A stretch of 40,470 bases of DNA, from the NCBI GenBank assembly GCA_938029215.1, contig CALHFG010000009.1:1-40470 (forward strand), read 5' to 3'. The translations under genes were made by a program, and so were the position numbers. The notes under the pieces are model-generated. The model saw nothing but the letters and a program-made list of their open reading frames with translations, was not told where the DNA came from and did not search any database. Of the stretch, positions 8,082 through 16,767 are shown one piece after another (within the stretch, counting starts at the first letter, position 1; each line of letters begins with the position of its first letter). This DNA is from an uncultured Acidimicrobiales bacterium (GTDB lineage Bacteria > Actinomycetota > Acidimicrobiia > Acidimicrobiales > SZUA-35).

Positions 8082-8522
8082 ATGAGGTTCTCTCGCCCCG
8101 CCCTCGTTGGTCTCACATTGATGTTCGCGGCCTGTTCGGCTTCAACCCCCGAATCGGCCCAAGCTCCCACCACAACAGAAGATCAGGCGACGACGGTCGC
8201 CGAGACCGACCAACTGTTTCCCGACGTTATCGATGCAGTTGCGACCCAGGCGGACGACGGCAGTTGGAACTTTGCGGTCACGCTGAGTTCGCCCTACGAC
8301 AGTCCCGAACGCTACGCGGACTCTTGGCGGGTCCGCAGTGCGGATGGCACGGTGTTTGGTGAGCGCTTCCTAACTCATGACCACGCCAACGAACAACCCT
8401 TCACCCGGTCCCAGTCCGGTATCGAAATTCCCGACGACGTCGCGTCGGTGATCATCGAAGGACGTGACCAAGTGAGCGGCTGGGGCGGCATGGTGCTCGA
8501 GCTGGAACTGGAACGCTCGTGA
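8082..8522 (+). CDS. Small predicted lipoprotein
   Basis: A 146-residue protein with a short basic N-terminus, a hydrophobic segment, and a lipobox ending in Phe-Ala-Ala-Cys at about residue 18, followed by a Ser/Thr/Pro/Ala-rich spacer. This is the pattern of a signal-peptidase-II-processed lipoprotein anchored on the outer face of the membrane. The mature part (about 45-146) looks like a single small beta-rich domain of unknown family. A GGGAGG ribosome site sits just before the ATG. Its stop overlaps the GTG start of the exopolyphosphatase-family gene by four bases, so the two are translationally coupled. I cannot name a function. Confidence 0.72.
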   Translation: MRFSRPALVGLTLMFAACSASTPESAQAPTTTEDQATTVAETDQLFPDVIDAVATQADDGSWNFAVTLSSPYDSPERYADSWRVRSADGTVFGERFLTHDHANEQPFTRSQSGIEIPDDVASVIIEGRDQVSGWGGMVLELELERS

Positions 8523-10072
8523 ACGAACGTATTGCGGCGATCGACATCGGCACCAACTCCTTCCACCTCGTCATCGCCCGACCAACCGCAACCGGCGGGT
8601 TCGAGATCGTCACCACCTGGAAAGATGTCGTTCGGCTCGGGTCGGGCAGCGGCGACATGAAGACCCTCGCACCGGACGCGATCGAGCGCGGGATCGATGC
8701 GCTCGGACGGATGGCCGAGATGGCGGCCAGCCACGGAGCAACCGTCCATGCCGTCGCCACCAGCGCAGTGAGAGAAGCCGAGAACAAGCGCGAGTTCCTC
8801 GACCGGGCGATGCAGGAGGCAGGTGTCGAAGTCCAGGTCATCAGCGGCTTTGAAGAGGCTCGGCTCATCCACCTCGGACTCCTTCGAGCGCTCCCCATCT
8901 TCAACCAACGAATCATGGGGTTCGATATCGGCGGGGGCAGCACCGAAATCGTCGCCGGCAAGGGAACCGATCTCCTCGCCGCTCGATCGTTCCGGCTAGG
9001 GGCCATTCGCCTCACCGAACGGTTCTTTCCCGGAGGCGTCGTGTCGTCGCCGTCGGCGCTGCAGGACTGCCGCGATTTTGTTCAACAGACCTTGGCGGGG
9101 GTCGAGGTCGAATTCGTCGGCCATCGCCCCCAGCTTCTAGTCGCCTCGTCCGGAACCGCAGGCACCTTGACCGCAATGGCCTGTGCGGCTCGAGGCGAGA
9201 ACCCTGCCAGTCTGAACGGCGCCAGGGTCTCCGCAGCCGAGCTCGATGCCTTGGTAGAACAGCTGGTTGCTACCAAGCCATCGAAACGCTCCAAGATTCC
9301 CGGTCTCGACGAACGGCGGTCCGACATCATCATCGGCGGGGCCATCCTGGCCGAACAGGTGGTCCAACTCTCCGGTCTCGACGGGTTTATCTACAGCTCC
9401 TACGCACTCCGAGAAGGCGTGTTGGTCGACAAGATGCCCGGCGCCGCCGAAAACAACCTGCACGACCTGCGCCGCTCCAATGTGCTCAGACTGGCCCGCT
9501 CGCTCGACCCGGACGTCGCTCACGCCGAACACTGCACCGACCTCGCGTTGCAGCTGTTCGACCGCCTCGACGACAAACACCTCTACGGCGACGACGAGCG
9601 CGAACTGTTGGACATGGCCGGCCTGCTCCACAACGTGGGGCTCTTCATCAGCCACAGCGGACACCACAAGCACAGCTACTACGTAATCCGCCACTCCGAG
9701 CAACTCACCGGGTTTAGCGACAACGAGATCGAACTCATCGCCCAGATCGCCCGGTACCACCGAAAGTCTCACCCAGCTCGGAGCCATCAGTCCTTTATGG
9801 CGCTGAGCGAGGCCGATCAACAGCGAGTGCGCGTCCTGGCCGGAATTCTACGAATTGCTATCGGTTTGGACCGCCGTCATCGCAATGTGGTGGCTTCGAT
9901 GCGGGTGTTGGTTGGCGATCAGATCACGATCGAACCGGTTCCGGGCAGCTCTGATCTGGACCTTTCCATCGAAGTTCATGCAGCCTCGGAGCGTGTCAGC
10001 CTCCTCTCAGAAGCGCTGCAGCAGGACGTGAGGATCTCGCTACCCTCAGTGCTGGCGCCGGCACCCTTCTGA
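8519..10072 (+). CDS. ppx: Ppx/GppA family exopolyphosphatase
   Basis: A 517-residue protein of the actin-like ATPase fold that hydrolyses polyphosphate or (p)ppGpp. The two phosphate-binding signatures are clear: AAIDIGTNSFHLVIA at residues 6-20 and GFDIGGGSTEIV around residue 138. The C-terminal part (about 325-440) is an HD-type helical domain with HAEHCTDLALQLFDRL, LLHNVG and HHKHSYYVI, as in longer Ppx/GppA proteins. The start is a GTG overlapping the lipoprotein stop (GTGA). Length is normal for the long form. Sequence alone does not separate exopolyphosphatase from guanosine pentaphosphatase activity; a role in polyphosphate and stringent-response balance is the family expectation. Confidence 0.88.
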   Translation: MNERIAAIDIGTNSFHLVIARPTATGGFEIVTTWKDVVRLGSGSGDMKTLAPDAIERGIDALGRMAEMAASHGATVHAVATSAVREAENKREFLDRAMQEAGVEVQVISGFEEARLIHLGLLRALPIFNQRIMGFDIGGGSTEIVAGKGTDLLAARSFRLGAIRLTERFFPGGVVSSPSALQDCRDFVQQTLAGVEVEFVGHRPQLLVASSGTAGTLTAMACAARGENPASLNGARVSAAELDALVEQLVATKPSKRSKIPGLDERRSDIIIGGAILAEQVVQLSGLDGFIYSSYALREGVLVDKMPGAAENNLHDLRRSNVLRLARSLDPDVAHAEHCTDLALQLFDRLDDKHLYGDDERELLDMAGLLHNVGLFISHSGHHKHSYYVIRHSEQLTGFSDNEIELIAQIARYHRKSHPARSHQSFMALSEADQQRVRVLAGILRIAIGLDRRHRNVVASMRVLVGDQITIEPVPGSSDLDLSIEVHAASERVSLLSEALQQDVRISLPSVLAPAPF

Positions 10073-10099
10073 GCCGGGTTATGAAGGGGATTTCCTCCA

Positions 10100-11776
10100 A
10101 TGAACCAAGAACGCTCGTTTCTCCACGCTTCGGCCAAGGGCCCTGTCGCCCTCTTGTTGGCACTGATGCTGGCTGCTTCGGTGGTGCTGGCCACACCGGT
10201 CGCTGCCGACAGCAATACTGAAGGGCCCTTCTCCAGCGAAGAGCAGTTCATCACCCAGCAGTATCGAGACTTCCTTGGTCGCGACCCCGACGCCGGCGGT
10301 CTGAACTTTTGGGTCGCCAAGTTGAAGAGCGGCTCCGGTGGCGACGCAGTGATCAGTGCGCTGGCAACGTCTCCCGAGTTCGAAGGACGAGTCGCTCCCG
10401 TAGTCCGGCTCTACTACGCATACTTTCGTCGAGCCCCCGATATCGACGGCCTCAAGTTCTGGGCCGGGAAGCTAGGTCAGGGGCTGGCCCCGGTCAATGT
10501 CTCCCAGGCCTTCACCGAGTCGTCTGAGTTCGTCAACACCTACGGTTCTCTGAACGATCAGGACTTTGTGGAACTGGTCTACCAGAACGTACTTGGACGC
10601 CCATCCGACGCCGAAGGCCGAGAGTTCTGGCTGAGCCAACTGGCGGCCGGCCGCTCGCGTGGCTCGGTCATGCTCGGCTTCAGCGACAGCGTTGAGAACA
10701 TCATCGCGCTTGACCCAATCGTGAAGGCAACGATGCTGTATGTGGGCATGCTTGGACGCACGCCTGACAGCGGCCTCGACTACTGGGCTGGCGTTCTACG
10801 CGACGGTGGCTCTTATGCCGGCGTCATCGGTGGTTTCATCGCCCAGGACGAATACCGCAACCGGGTGCAAGGTCTCTATACGGCCAAACATCCCCTCACC
10901 GGTCAAATCACCGAAAGTGTGAACACGGGTCGGGCGTTGGCGGTAAAGGTCGACAACAACCAGGCCGCAGTCCCCCAGCGCAACCTTCAGTACGCCGACA
11001 TCGTGTACGAAGAAGAGGTCGAGTACGGAATCAGCCGGTTCATCGCGGTCTACCAAAGCCAGTTCCCGGCGACGGTTGGGCCCGTACGATCCGCACGACC
11101 GACCGACTTTGGCATTCTGCAGGCGCTCAACCTGCCGGTCTTGGCCGCTTCGGGTGGCAGCCAACCCGTGCTCGCCATTCTCAGCGATAACGATGGGGTT
11201 TCGGTCCTGAATCGCAATCGCGAGTCGACGCCCGGCGCCTACTCCCGTAGCACCACTCGTCGGGCACCGCACAACTTGTTTGTGAACCCGAGCCAGCTCA
11301 TGGCCACCGCTCCGACGGGGACTGCGCCAGTGGCCATGTTCGACTATCGCGAGGCTCACCAGTACAGCGCGGCCGGGTTCGAACACTCTCTGGGGGTTGC
11401 CACCAACGGCGTCCGAGTCGACTTCGGTGGCACCAAGGTCGACTACCAGTGGGACCCAGCCCTCCGCGGCTGGAAGCGAGATCAGGCTGGTCAGGTCCAC
11501 AAGATGGACGACGGGACAGTCATCGCTCCAGACAACGTCGTGGTCTTGGAACTGCCCCACGAACCGTTCTTCGCCAACTCCGACACTCCGGTGGCAACCA
11601 GCACCGGAACCGGCGTTGCCCACGTGTACACCGACGGCAAGTACATCCAAGGCACCTGGCTGCGAGTAGATGCCAACCAGCCATTCACCCTTCGGGTGGG
11701 GCCCGAACCGGTTCTGCTTACCCCAGGCCAGACCTGGGTTGCGCTGGCTCGGCCAGGACGGGTAACCCAGAAGTAG
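10100..11776 (+). CDS. Secreted DUF4214-repeat / DUF3048 fusion protein
   Basis: A 558-residue exported protein. The signal peptide (about 1-36) has a basic start, a Leu/Ala/Val-rich core and an Ala-x-Ala type end. Residues about 45-265 hold four DUF4214-type repeats, each with a Tyr-x-x-x-x-x-Arg-x-Pro-Asp core and a following Gly-Leu-x-Phe/Tyr-Trp, for example FLGRDPDAGGLNFWVAKL and MLGRTPDSGLDYWAGVL. Residues about 272-556 match the DUF3048 (YerB-like) pattern, including ALAVKVDNNQAAVPQ, YADIVYEEEVEYGISRF and VGPVRSARPTD. DUF4214 often occurs on surface and S-layer-associated proteins; DUF3048 has no settled function. The fusion suggests a cell-envelope role. The start ATG lies 27 bases after the ppx stop. 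Confidence 0.85.
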   Translation: MNQERSFLHASAKGPVALLLALMLAASVVLATPVAADSNTEGPFSSEEQFITQQYRDFLGRDPDAGGLNFWVAKLKSGSGGDAVISALATSPEFEGRVAPVVRLYYAYFRRAPDIDGLKFWAGKLGQGLAPVNVSQAFTESSEFVNTYGSLNDQDFVELVYQNVLGRPSDAEGREFWLSQLAAGRSRGSVMLGFSDSVENIIALDPIVKATMLYVGMLGRTPDSGLDYWAGVLRDGGSYAGVIGGFIAQDEYRNRVQGLYTAKHPLTGQITESVNTGRALAVKVDNNQAAVPQRNLQYADIVYEEEVEYGISRFIAVYQSQFPATVGPVRSARPTDFGILQALNLPVLAASGGSQPVLAILSDNDGVSVLNRNRESTPGAYSRSTTRRAPHNLFVNPSQLMATAPTGTAPVAMFDYREAHQYSAAGFEHSLGVATNGVRVDFGGTKVDYQWDPALRGWKRDQAGQVHKMDDGTVIAPDNVVVLELPHEPFFANSDTPVATSTGTGVAHVYTDGKYIQGTWLRVDANQPFTLRVGPEPVLLTPGQTWVALARPGRVTQK

Positions 11777-11778
11777 CG

Positions 11779-12561
11779 ATGAGCTGGATCGTTCGAGTTC
11801 TTACCGAAGATTCGAACCTCGATTCGATAACGACGGCTGCCATCATGGCCGACTGCACCGGTTGCGCCGAAGTCACCGACCCGGCGGCGCCCGGTTCGGT
11901 CACGCTCATGGTGGGCTTTGACCGGCGACCTGAGGCCGACGATTTCGCCGCGGGCATCGACGGCGCCACCGTGGAAGCGGCTGATCCCTCGTCCTGGACT
12001 CGGAACGAAATCGCCGAGGTCGCTCACTCCTCGGGCATTCTCGAGCTTGAAGTCGGGACCGCATTCGGTCATGGCGGGCATGCCACCACCGGTCTCGCCT
12101 TGGCCGCCATCGAGCGACTCGGGGTTGGCGAAGGACGCACGCTGTTCGACGTAGGGTGCGGCACCGGGGTGCTCAGTATCGCTGCGGCACGACAGGGATT
12201 TATCGTTTCTGGCTGCGACATCGACCCCGACGCGGTCGCCATCTCCACCCGAAATGCTGACCGGAACGCGGTCGGAGAACAGACCAGCTTCGTGTGCGCG
12301 TCGCCCAGCCAGCTCGCTACGCCGGCGTGGTTGATGAGGTCCACAGGGTTCGACGTGGTCGTTGCGAACACTTTGATCGGCGTTCACGAGGCTGAAGCGC
12401 ACGCCATCTCTTCCTTAACTGCTAGCACCGCCCCGATCGTGGTGACAGGCCTACAGGGCCAGCACCAACTGGAACGCGCCGTCTCGGCCTATGAATCCCG
12501 AATCGCCTCCAAGGTCACCTCCGACGGCGATTGGATCTTGGCAGTCCTGTCTGCCCCGTAG
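11779..12561 (+). CDS. PrmA-like class I methyltransferase
   Basis: A 260-residue SAM-dependent methyltransferase of the ribosomal protein L11 methyltransferase type. The key PrmA signature FGHGGHATTGLALAAIE (about 96-112) is followed by the SAM-binding motif LFDVGCGTGVLSIAAARQG (122-140), CDIDPDAV (146-153) and VVVANTLIGV (193-202), which stands in place of the usual Asn-Ile-Leu loop. The N-terminal 75 residues form the short substrate-recognition part seen in PrmA, but weakly conserved. It starts only two bases after the preceding stop. L11 is the usual substrate, yet the divergent N-terminus leaves room for another protein target. Confidence 0.75.
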   Translation: MSWIVRVLTEDSNLDSITTAAIMADCTGCAEVTDPAAPGSVTLMVGFDRRPEADDFAAGIDGATVEAADPSSWTRNEIAEVAHSSGILELEVGTAFGHGGHATTGLALAAIERLGVGEGRTLFDVGCGTGVLSIAAARQGFIVSGCDIDPDAVAISTRNADRNAVGEQTSFVCASPSQLATPAWLMRSTGFDVVVANTLIGVHEAEAHAISSLTASTAPIVVTGLQGQHQLERAVSAYESRIASKVTSDGDWILAVLSAP

Positions 12562-12614
12562 CGTTACCGGCCCCAACTAAATCGACCGAGCCGATTGCCA
12601 CTAACGTCAGCGGG

Positions 12615-13655
12615 GTGAGTTCGAAGGAAATCGCCGGAATCAACCTCGACCCTGTAACCCAGTGGCTGACCGAGTCGATCGAAGGAGTGGAGGCACCGTT
12701 CGAGTTTTCGCCAATTGCTGGCGGACACAGCAACCTCACGTTCGCGGTCATCGACGGCGCCGGCCGCAAGCTGGTTCTTCGGCGACCGCCGCTGACCGCC
12801 GTGTTAGCCACCGCTCACGACATGGTGCGCGAGCACCGTGTGATCACCGCGTTCGGGCCAACCGCTGTCGCATGCCCAGAGACGCTCGGTCTTTGTACCG
12901 ACGAGGCCGTCAACGACGCCCCGTTCTACGTGATGGACTTTGTCGATGGGGTCGTCCTGCACGATCGCGATGTTACGGCGGCCACGATCCCTCAAGATCA
13001 GCGCATCCAGCTCAGCGAGTCGGTAATCGACACCCTGGCAGCGCTCCATACCGCGGATCCCGATGAAATCGGTCTTGGCGACCTCGGTCGACGGTCGGGC
13101 TATCTGGAGCGTCAATTGCGGCGTTGGCAAGGCATGTGGGATGCCACCAAGACCCGTGAGCTCCCGGCGATGGACCGAACCCACGAGCTGCTGGTTCAGC
13201 ACCTACCCGAAGAGAAGTACAACACCGTCGTCCACGGTGACTACCGACTGGGCAACATGTTGGTCACGCCCGAAACCGGCCAGGTCGCCGCCGTGCTCGA
13301 TTGGGAACTGTGCACCCTGGGCGACCCGTTGGCCGACCTGGGCTACCTGCTTAACAACTGGGTGGAACCTGAAGAGGCCGACCAAATTGTGGGCGCCACC
13401 GCGTTCCCCACAGCCGACGGCGGGTTCCTTGGCCGGGAGGCCATGATCGAGCGCTACTCGGCCAAGACGGGTTTCGATGTTCAGAACGCCGACTACTACC
13501 GGGCGTTCCAGTTCTGGCGGCTCGGCTCGATCGTTGAGGGAGTGCTATCCCGATACATGAAGGGCGCCCTGGACAACGACGTCGATCTTGACTCGTTCAG
13601 AATTCAGGTGAACTCGTTGTCGGAAATGGCCCTGGAGTTAGCCGAAGGTATGTAA
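12615..13655 (+). CDS. APH-family (aminoglycoside-phosphotransferase fold) kinase
   Basis: A 346-residue kinase of the phosphotransferase-enzyme (APH) family. It has a small-lobe Gly-Gly-His-Ser-Asn loop (about 41-45) and the LVLRRPP strand with the ATP-side basic residue. The catalytic loop VVHGDYRLGNMLV (about 211-223) and the metal-binding VLDWELCTLGDP (about 234-245) are intact. This subgroup resembles the kinase domain linked to ACAD10/ACAD11 acyl-CoA dehydrogenases and is often near fatty-acid genes; none is visible here. I chose the GTG at 12615. The frame extends upstream to a TTG at 12531, inside the previous gene. The stop abuts the stop of convergent surE. Substrate unknown; antibiotic resistance should not be assumed. 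Confidence 0.8.
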   Translation: MSSKEIAGINLDPVTQWLTESIEGVEAPFEFSPIAGGHSNLTFAVIDGAGRKLVLRRPPLTAVLATAHDMVREHRVITAFGPTAVACPETLGLCTDEAVNDAPFYVMDFVDGVVLHDRDVTAATIPQDQRIQLSESVIDTLAALHTADPDEIGLGDLGRRSGYLERQLRRWQGMWDATKTRELPAMDRTHELLVQHLPEEKYNTVVHGDYRLGNMLVTPETGQVAAVLDWELCTLGDPLADLGYLLNNWVEPEEADQIVGATAFPTADGGFLGREAMIERYSAKTGFDVQNADYYRAFQFWRLGSIVEGVLSRYMKGALDNDVDLDSFRIQVNSLSEMALELAEGM

Positions 13656-14495
13656 CTAGCCAAGCGCCTGATCGATGGCGGCGGCGACCGTTGAGCCCGC
13701 GTCTGGCTCGGCCAGCAACTTTCCGATCCAACTGAGCGACAGCTGGCCCTGGTGGATGGCGTGCACGTCACTGCCCTCTTCACCGTTCCACTTGTTGCCC
13801 CACTTGATCTTGACGTCGTAGGAATTGGTGTGGCCCGGGACAGCCTCCAGCTGGGCTGCGGTCTCATCCGACGGCGGGTGCTCGGCCACGTGAGTCCATG
13901 ACCAGGTATCGATCTCGTGCAACGGTTTGTCTGGCACGTTGATGTTGAGAACCCCAGGAGATGTCGTGGGGTTATCGAGCAATGCCTTAGCGGCCTGGGC
14001 GGCCAGCGTGGCGGCGGTCGACCAATCGATCCGGGCGATCGCCTCGTGCCATGCTTGCCCGTTGGTGCTCCACTTTTGCAACGCCTGACTCACCGCGATT
14101 CCGGGTACTCCGGCGTTGCGTCCGGTAAGACAGGCACCGACGGTGCCCGAGTGATACACCGAACGCCCGATGTTCGCGCCCGGATTGATGCCGCTCACAA
14201 TCAGGTCGGGACTGATGTCGAAGGCTCCCATCCGAACGAACATGACACACAGCGCAGGTGGGCCATTCACCGCCCACACGTTGTTCTCGCCGGGCAGATC
14301 AGGAATCTGGCGCCGATGGGCCTGGGGCTTGATATCGAAGAGCGAGCCGATGGCCGCGCCTGCACCGCTGAACTCCTGGTCGGGGGCGACGACGGTAACG
14401 TCACCGAATTCGGCGACGGCTCGAGCCAGCGCGTGAAGACCGAGCGAATCGATGCCGTCGTCGTTGGTGACCAGGATGTGGGGACGCGTTGCCAT
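13656..14495 (-). CDS. surE: 5'-nucleotidase SurE
   Basis: A 279-residue SurE-type acid phosphatase that dephosphorylates nucleoside monophosphates. The metal site is visible: Asp12 and Asp13 in VTNDDGID, Ser43 in APDQEFSGAG and Asn104 in SGINPGANIG. The mid-protein YHSGTVGACLTGRNAGVPGIAVS run is also typical. The C-terminal extension (about 190-279) is of normal length. It is the last gene of a minus-strand group, 35 bases after the oxidoreductase stop. Its own stop directly abuts that of the APH-family kinase. Confidence 0.9.
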   Translation of the reverse strand: MATRPHILVTNDDGIDSLGLHALARAVAEFGDVTVVAPDQEFSGAGAAIGSLFDIKPQAHRRQIPDLPGENNVWAVNGPPALCVMFVRMGAFDISPDLIVSGINPGANIGRSVYHSGTVGACLTGRNAGVPGIAVSQALQKWSTNGQAWHEAIARIDWSTAATLAAQAAKALLDNPTTSPGVLNINVPDKPLHEIDTWSWTHVAEHPPSDETAAQLEAVPGHTNSYDVKIKWGNKWNGEEGSDVHAIHQGQLSLSWIGKLLAEPDAGSTVAAAIDQALG

Positions 14496-14530
14496 ACGCA
14501 GTCACCCTATTGGGTGTGGGCTGGGGCGGA

Positions 14531-15574
14531 TCAGCTCAAGGCCCCAGCGAACAGTTCCAACATGTTCGCAGGGCCAGACAGTAGGAAGGTGGTGATGCAG
14601 CTCTTGTTCCATTCGGTCAGTTCCTCTTGGATCTTCTCGATCGGTCCAACCAAAGCCACGTCTTCGACCATCTGCAACGGAATCGCCGCGATCGCTTCGT
14701 CTTTGCGACCTTCGAGATACAGCGCCTGGACTTTGTCGGCCACTTCCTGATACCCCATCCGCACGAACACGTCGTAGTGGAAGTTGGCGTTCTTGGCACC
14801 CATGCCGCCGGCATAGAGCGCGAGCACGGGCCGAATTCGATCGGCCGCCTTTTCTACGTCATCATCGGGGGAAACCCACAGCGGGGAGCACACCTCGAAC
14901 CGGTCCGCTTTGCTGGGATCACCCGACGCTTCAAAGCCAATCTGGAGACGTTCGCGATACCACTTGTCTTCCTTCGGCGTAAAGAAGAGCGGTAGCCAGC
15001 CATCGCAAATCTCCGCCGACAACGAAACGTTCTTAGGCCCTTCGGCAGCCAGATACACCGGGATGTCGGGGCGGTACGGATGGAGAGTCGACTTCAACGG
15101 CTTACCGAGACCCATCCCGCCATCGAACGGCAGCTGGTAGTGCTTCCCGTCGAACTGAACCGGAGCCTCTCGAGCGAACGTATCGCGCAAGATCTTGACG
15201 TACTCCCTCGTGCGGGCCAGAGGCTTGGGGTAGGGTTGCCCGTACCAGCCCTCCACTACCTGGGGTCCAGAGGCCCCGATGCCGAGGATCATCCGACCGC
15301 CGGAGAGGTGGTCCATGGTCATCGCCGCCATCGCAGTGGCGGTCGGCGTCCGAGCCGACATCTGAGCAATGCCCGTTCCGAGCTTCACGTTTTCGGTATT
15401 GGCGCCCCACCAGGCAAGCGGCGTAAAGCAATCGGAACCGTATGCCTCGGCCGTCCAAACAGAGTCAAAGCCCAGGCGGTCCGCCTCCTTCACCCCTTCG
15501 AGCGCATCGACGGGCGGTCCTGCGCTCCAGTACCCAACCGAGTAGCCCAGCTTGATCTTCTTGTCCGTGGTCAC
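14531..15574 (-). CDS. LLM-class (F420-type) oxidoreductase
   Basis: A 347-residue luciferase-like monooxygenase-fold enzyme, close in pattern to mycobacterial F420-dependent proteins of the Rv3520c type. It shows LGYSVGYW at the N-terminus, EADRLGFDSVWTAEAYGSD (about 28-46), VKLGTGIAQMSARTPTATAM and the loop GRMILGIGASGPQVVEGWYG. The C-terminal half carries ICDGWLPLFFTPK. These match the F420-binding subgroup better than the FMN luciferases, but the cofactor is inferred. I chose the GTG at 15574, which removes an unrelated upstream extension. It sits 49 bases after the GhrA-like gene and 35 bases before surE, likely one transcript. The substrate is unknown. Confidence 0.82.
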   Translation of the reverse strand: MTTDKKIKLGYSVGYWSAGPPVDALEGVKEADRLGFDSVWTAEAYGSDCFTPLAWWGANTENVKLGTGIAQMSARTPTATAMAAMTMDHLSGGRMILGIGASGPQVVEGWYGQPYPKPLARTREYVKILRDTFAREAPVQFDGKHYQLPFDGGMGLGKPLKSTLHPYRPDIPVYLAAEGPKNVSLSAEICDGWLPLFFTPKEDKWYRERLQIGFEASGDPSKADRFEVCSPLWVSPDDDVEKAADRIRPVLALYAGGMGAKNANFHYDVFVRMGYQEVADKVQALYLEGRKDEAIAAIPLQMVEDVALVGPIEKIQEELTEWNKSCITTFLLSGPANMLELFAGALS

Positions 15575-15623
15575 GCCCGAAACCCTAGTTCGTTCTATGG
15601 CGACCGGCATAGTTTGGCCCGAG

Positions 15624-16499
15624 CTAGCCGAACTTGACCAGGCCCGCTGGAGTCTCGCCTCGGCGGATCGACCGGATGTTCTCCGCCACAACAGCGCTGG
15701 CCGTGAACGGATCAGTTCTGCCGGCGACATGGGGGGTCACGATCACCTTCGGGTGGCTCCACAGCGGATCGGTATCGGGGAGAGGTTCGACATCGAACAC
15801 ATCGAGAACAGCGGCTCTCATGTCGCCATCGAGCGCAGCCAGCAGCGCAGCACTATCGACAGTAGGCCCTCGCCCCACATTGATCAGCACACCGGACCCG
15901 AGCTCCCCCAACAGTTCGGCGCCGATAAGCCCCTCGGTGTGGGGTGTGTTGGGCAGCAGGTTGATCACCACGTCGCAGTCGGAGAAAAACTGGGCTTGGG
16001 AACGATCGTGGTTGGACCGCGACCACCCCACGCACCCATAGCCCTGACGACGAATGGTCTCCATCACCGTCGAACCGATCTGACCAGCGCCCAGGACTCC
16101 CACCAGGTAGTCCCGCGGAAAACTCATTTCCAGTTTCTTCCAATGGGACTGTCGCTGGTTTGCAGCAAATACATCGAAATCGCGATGGAAGTGAATCACC
16201 CAGCTCAGGCAGTACAGCGCAATGTCATTGGCCATATCGGGATCGAGGAGCCGCACCACAGGGAACCGCTCTCTCACCTCGGCCGTAATGTGGTCGAACC
16301 CGGCACTGGCCAGAACCAACGCCTTCATGTTCGAATAGCTCAGAATTCGTTCGATCGGATGTTTCCAGTGCACCAGGAACTCCACGTCGAGCGGGTCGAT
16401 CTCGGCATGCTTGGTGACGAACGTATCGTCTGGCAAGTGATGCGCCAGCTGCTCCACCCACATCGTCGTAAAGCTCCCCGGGTCCACCACAATCGTCAC
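15624..16499 (-). CDS. D-isomer 2-hydroxyacid dehydrogenase (GhrA-like)
   Basis: A 291-residue NAD(P)-dependent dehydrogenase, similar to glyoxylate/hydroxypyruvate reductase A. It has the dinucleotide loop VGVLGAGQIGSTV (about 136-148), then SRSNHD as the adenine-ribose/phosphate end, NLLPNTPHTEGLI, the catalytic-side INVGRGPTVD, DVFDVEPLP and VTPHVAG with the active-site His. The Asp after the second strand of the Rossmann fold is replaced by Ser-Arg-Ser, which favours NADPH. A TTG start at 16511 would add four residues; I prefer the GTG at 16499. It is first in the minus-strand set with the oxidoreductase and surE. Glyoxylate or hydroxypyruvate as substrate is a family inference. Confidence 0.83.
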   Translation of the reverse strand: MTIVVDPGSFTTMWVEQLAHHLPDDTFVTKHAEIDPLDVEFLVHWKHPIERILSYSNMKALVLASAGFDHITAEVRERFPVVRLLDPDMANDIALYCLSWVIHFHRDFDVFAANQRQSHWKKLEMSFPRDYLVGVLGAGQIGSTVMETIRRQGYGCVGWSRSNHDRSQAQFFSDCDVVINLLPNTPHTEGLIGAELLGELGSGVLINVGRGPTVDSAALLAALDGDMRAAVLDVFDVEPLPDTDPLWSHPKVIVTPHVAGRTDPFTASAVVAENIRSIRRGETPAGLVKFG

Positions 16500-16543
16500 G
16501 TTCCCAGTCAATCAGGACGGCCCCCGCAGACGGTGCAGCTGAC

Positions 16544-16617
16544 CTACTAAATCGGGCAGATGCCTACCAATTCAGACAGATCTACCTATTCGGACACAAC
16601 TACCTATTCAGAACCAT
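16544..16617. repeat. Four degenerate direct repeats of 18-20 bp
   Basis: Four head-to-tail units start at 16544, 16564, 16582 and 16600, each beginning with CTAC. An approximate consensus is CTACCTATTCAGACAGAT, with the last three units the most alike and the spacing 20, 18 and 18 bases. They fill most of the gap between the GhrA-like gene (divergent) and a small plus-strand ORF starting at 16633. The array could be a multi-site operator or an iteron-like protein-binding array; this is inference from layout only. Confidence 0.6.
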
Positions 16618-16632
16618 CACTACGCTGCCGAC

Positions 16633-16764
16633 ATGAAAAGGGTGAAGGAACTTCTACTACGGGCATTTAAACGCCCGCAGCCCACTCCGCAGGCCCCCGC
16701 AGCGTCGATCGAACAACTGAATCGACAGCGCGACGCTCTGGCGGCATACAAGAACCGTCGATAG
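16633..16764 (+). CDS. Small basic protein, 43 aa
   Basis: An ATG-to-TAG frame of 43 codons encodes a small Lys/Arg-rich protein. The first 14 residues (MKRVKELLLRAFKR) could form an amphipathic basic helix, a Pro/Gln/Ala linker follows, and the last third (SIEQLNRQRDALAAYKNRR) looks like a second helix. No Shine-Dalgarno site is evident, so it would need a leaderless or weak start. It lies right after the four direct repeats and ends four bases before the convergent unknown gene. Its predicted character is coherent rather than random, but there is no family recognition. It may be a real small protein or a chance frame. Confidence 0.42.
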   Translation: MKRVKELLLRAFKRPQPTPQAPAASIEQLNRQRDALAAYKNRR

Positions 16765-16767
16765 CGC

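Noticed and set aside
12615..13655. Aminoglycoside resistance gene
   Set aside because: The kinase fold is shared by many metabolic kinases; the sequence resembles the ACAD10-type subgroup and the context is chromosomal housekeeping.
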